Source of the DNA: Chloroflexota bacterium
GTDB lineage: Bacteria; Chloroflexota; Dehalococcoidia; SM23-28-2; RBG-16-64-32
Assembly: GCA_005880075.1 (NCBI GenBank)
Contig: VBJT01000193.1
Coordinates: forward strand, 1 to 5,493
DNA: 5,493 nt
Direction of reading: 5' to 3'
Positions 4,990 to 5,493 of this stretch are shown here, in pieces. The notes beneath the pieces were generated by a model. It had not been told where the DNA came from, did not search any database, and worked only from the letters and a program-made list of their open reading frames with translations. Made by a program: the position numbers and the translations under genes. Each line of letters starts with the position of its first letter. The first letter of the stretch is position 1.

Positions 4990-4999
4990 GTCGTACAAT
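4971..4999 (+). promoter_or_regulatory. Candidate promoter of tRNA-Val(GAC)
   Basis: On the plus strand TACAAT (4994-4999) is preceded after 17 bases by TTTCTA (4971-4976, 3 of 6 matches to TTGACA). Transcription would start near 5006, just before the mature tRNA end at 5010. The -10 is good (5 of 6) and the -35 is weak. Confidence 0.5.
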
Positions 5000-5009
5000 G
5001 TTCGGGCGT

Positions 5010-5086
5010 GGGCGATTAGCTCAGTTGGTTAGAGCGCAGCGTTGACATCGCTGAGGTCGCAGGTTCAAATCCTGCATCGCCCACCA
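5010..5086 (+). tRNA. tRNA-Val (anticodon GAC)
   Basis: A full cloverleaf can be folded. The acceptor is GGGCGAT (5010-5016) with ATCGCCC (5076-5082); the D arm is GCTC/GAGC with loop AGTTGGTTA (5019-5035). The anticodon stem is CAGCG/CGCTG with loop TTGACAT and anticodon GAC at 5044-5046. The T arm is GCAGG-TTCAAAT-CCTGC (5059-5075). A73 is at 5083 and CCA is encoded (5084-5086). GAC reads valine codons GUC/GUU. All stems are fully paired, so the gene looks functional. It is divergent from the T-box operon and lies 10 bases before a GIY-YIG gene. Confidence 0.96.
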
Positions 5087-5175
5087 CTTTACTTCAGTGC
5101 CCTCTTTCGTTTACGTCCTACGCAGCGATCGCAACGGCCGATACTACACCGGCTTCTCGTCAGCGCCCAAAGTGA
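5053..5175 (+). repeat. 123-bp direct repeat, copy 1
   Basis: This stretch is identical to 5371-5493 (offset 318). It covers the tRNA-Val variable loop, T arm, acceptor and CCA, and then the first 26 codons of the GIY-YIG gene. The next base upstream differs, so the left boundary is exact; the right boundary is unknown because copy 2 reaches the window end. Confidence 0.97.
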
Positions 5176-5351
5176 GATTGATTCAGCACAACGAGGGCCA
5201 AGTTCGAGCGACGAGACACTTGCGGCCGTGGGTTCTTGTATATGTCGAAGAGTGCGCGGATCCAACAGCCGCCCGCAAACGAGAGTACGAAATAAAGTCA
5301 ATGAAGAGCCGGTCGTACATTGAAAGCCTAATCGGAGGCGGGTCAGGTTAG
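5097..5351 (+). CDS. GIY-YIG nuclease domain protein (single-domain, YhbQ/UPF0213-like)
   Basis: This 84-residue protein spans little more than one GIY-YIG domain. The first motif is FVYVLRS (4-10, GIY position) and the second is RYYTGFS (YIG position, Y17-T18-G19). RLIQHNEG carries the presumed catalytic Arg (R27) and His (31), and AARKREYEIKSMK carries the metal-binding Glu (E63). These are the residues used for DNA strand cleavage in the family, but stand-alone members of this size have largely unproven roles. The start is GTG at 5097, as no ATG precedes the motif; no Shine-Dalgarno is visible. It begins 10 bases after the tRNA-Val CCA and is probably transcribed with it. Its last codons (GGGSG, stop 5349-5351) run into the degenerate second tRNA copy, so its C-terminus may have been changed by the duplication. 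A partial second copy starts at 5415. Confidence 0.9.
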   Translation: MPSFVYVLRSDRNGRYYTGFSSAPKVRLIQHNEGQVRATRHLRPWVLVYVEECADPTAARKREYEIKSMKSRSYIESLIGGGSG

Positions 5352-5404
5352 AGCGCCCCGACGCGTCGGGGAGGTCGCAGGTTCAAATCCTGCATCGCCC
5401 ACCA
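5346..5404 (+). pseudogene. Degenerate tRNA copy (3' part, altered anticodon arm)
   Basis: GGTTAGAGCGC (5346-5356) matches the D-loop/D-stem of tRNA-Val, and 5371-5404 matches its variable loop, T arm, acceptor 3' strand and CCA. The anticodon arm is replaced by the palindrome CCCCGACGCGTCGGGG (5356-5371), which leaves a 5-bp stem and 6-base loop (or 6-bp stem and 4-base loop) with no readable anticodon. The 5' acceptor strand and 5' D stem are missing; that stretch is the end of the GIY-YIG gene. It cannot fold as a normal tRNA. Confidence 0.8.
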
Positions 5405-5493
5405 CTTTACTTCAGTGCCCTCTTTCGTTTACGTCCTACGCAGCGATCGCAACGGCCGATACTACACCGGCTTCTCGTCAGCGCCCAAAGTGA
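5371..5493 (+). repeat. 123-bp direct repeat, copy 2 (reaches window end)
   Basis: This stretch is identical to 5053-5175 base for base. It ends exactly at the last base of the window, so the true length of the repeat cannot be seen. Confidence 0.97.
5415..5493 (+). CDS. Second GIY-YIG copy, N-terminal fragment cut by window edge
   Basis: The GTG at 5415 starts the same reading frame as the gene at 5097: the first 26 codons are identical, covering the FVYVLRS and YYTGFS motifs. It lies the same 10 bases after a CCA end, here that of the degenerate tRNA copy. Whether it continues as a full gene cannot be told. It may be a tandem paralogue or an assembly effect. Confidence 0.6.
   Translation, partial: MPSFVYVLRSDRNGRYYTGFSSAPKV

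Noticed and set aside
5356..5371. Palindrome as intrinsic terminator of the GIY-YIG gene
   Set aside because: The stem is strong, but AGGTCGCAGG follows instead of a T tract.

Overview
The window looks like part of a GC-rich bacterial chromosome. A ThrRS-IF3-L35-L20 cluster, a threonyl-tRNA synthetase lacking the TGS domain, a T-box leader and non-AUG initiation of infC together suggest a Chloroflexota (Dehalococcoidia-like) genome. That assignment is inferred from protein style and gene order, not from a search.

Almost everything lies on the minus strand and reads from high to low coordinates. Transcription appears to start near 4954 from a sigma70-type promoter (about 4961-4989). It passes through a T-box riboswitch (about 4722-4953) with a candidate threonine (ACC) specifier, a stem III hairpin, the GGGTGGAACCACG T-box element and a terminator hairpin with a T tract. 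Next come two small uncharacterised membrane proteins whose genes overlap by ATGA (4493-4711 and 4128-4496). They are followed by thrS (2345-4099) and by a small four-cysteine protein gene (2112-about 2312) that has no ATG, GTG or TTG start. A second promoter (2087-2115) overlaps the end of that small gene and would drive the translation operon infC (ATT start at 2043), rpmI and rplT. A third candidate promoter (774-802) precedes a short single-TM hypothetical protein. Six bases after it begins an isochorismatase/nicotinamidase-fold cysteine hydrolase that runs off the left edge.

The plus strand carries a tRNA-Val(GAC) at 5010-5086, followed after 10 bases by a GTG-initiated GIY-YIG nuclease domain protein (5097-5351). 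The end of that gene runs into a degenerate second copy of the tRNA (about 5346-5404). A second copy of the nuclease start follows, giving an exact 123-bp direct repeat (5053-5175 and 5371-5493) that reaches the last base of the window. This is either a tandem tRNA-nuclease duplication or the end of an assembly contig at a repeat.

Functionally, the minus strand couples threonine charging (thrS, sensed through uncharged tRNA by the T-box) with translation initiation (IF3) and 50S assembly (L35, L20). The most unusual points are the two membrane genes between T-box and thrS, the unannotated Cys4 gene, and the tRNA/GIY-YIG repeat.
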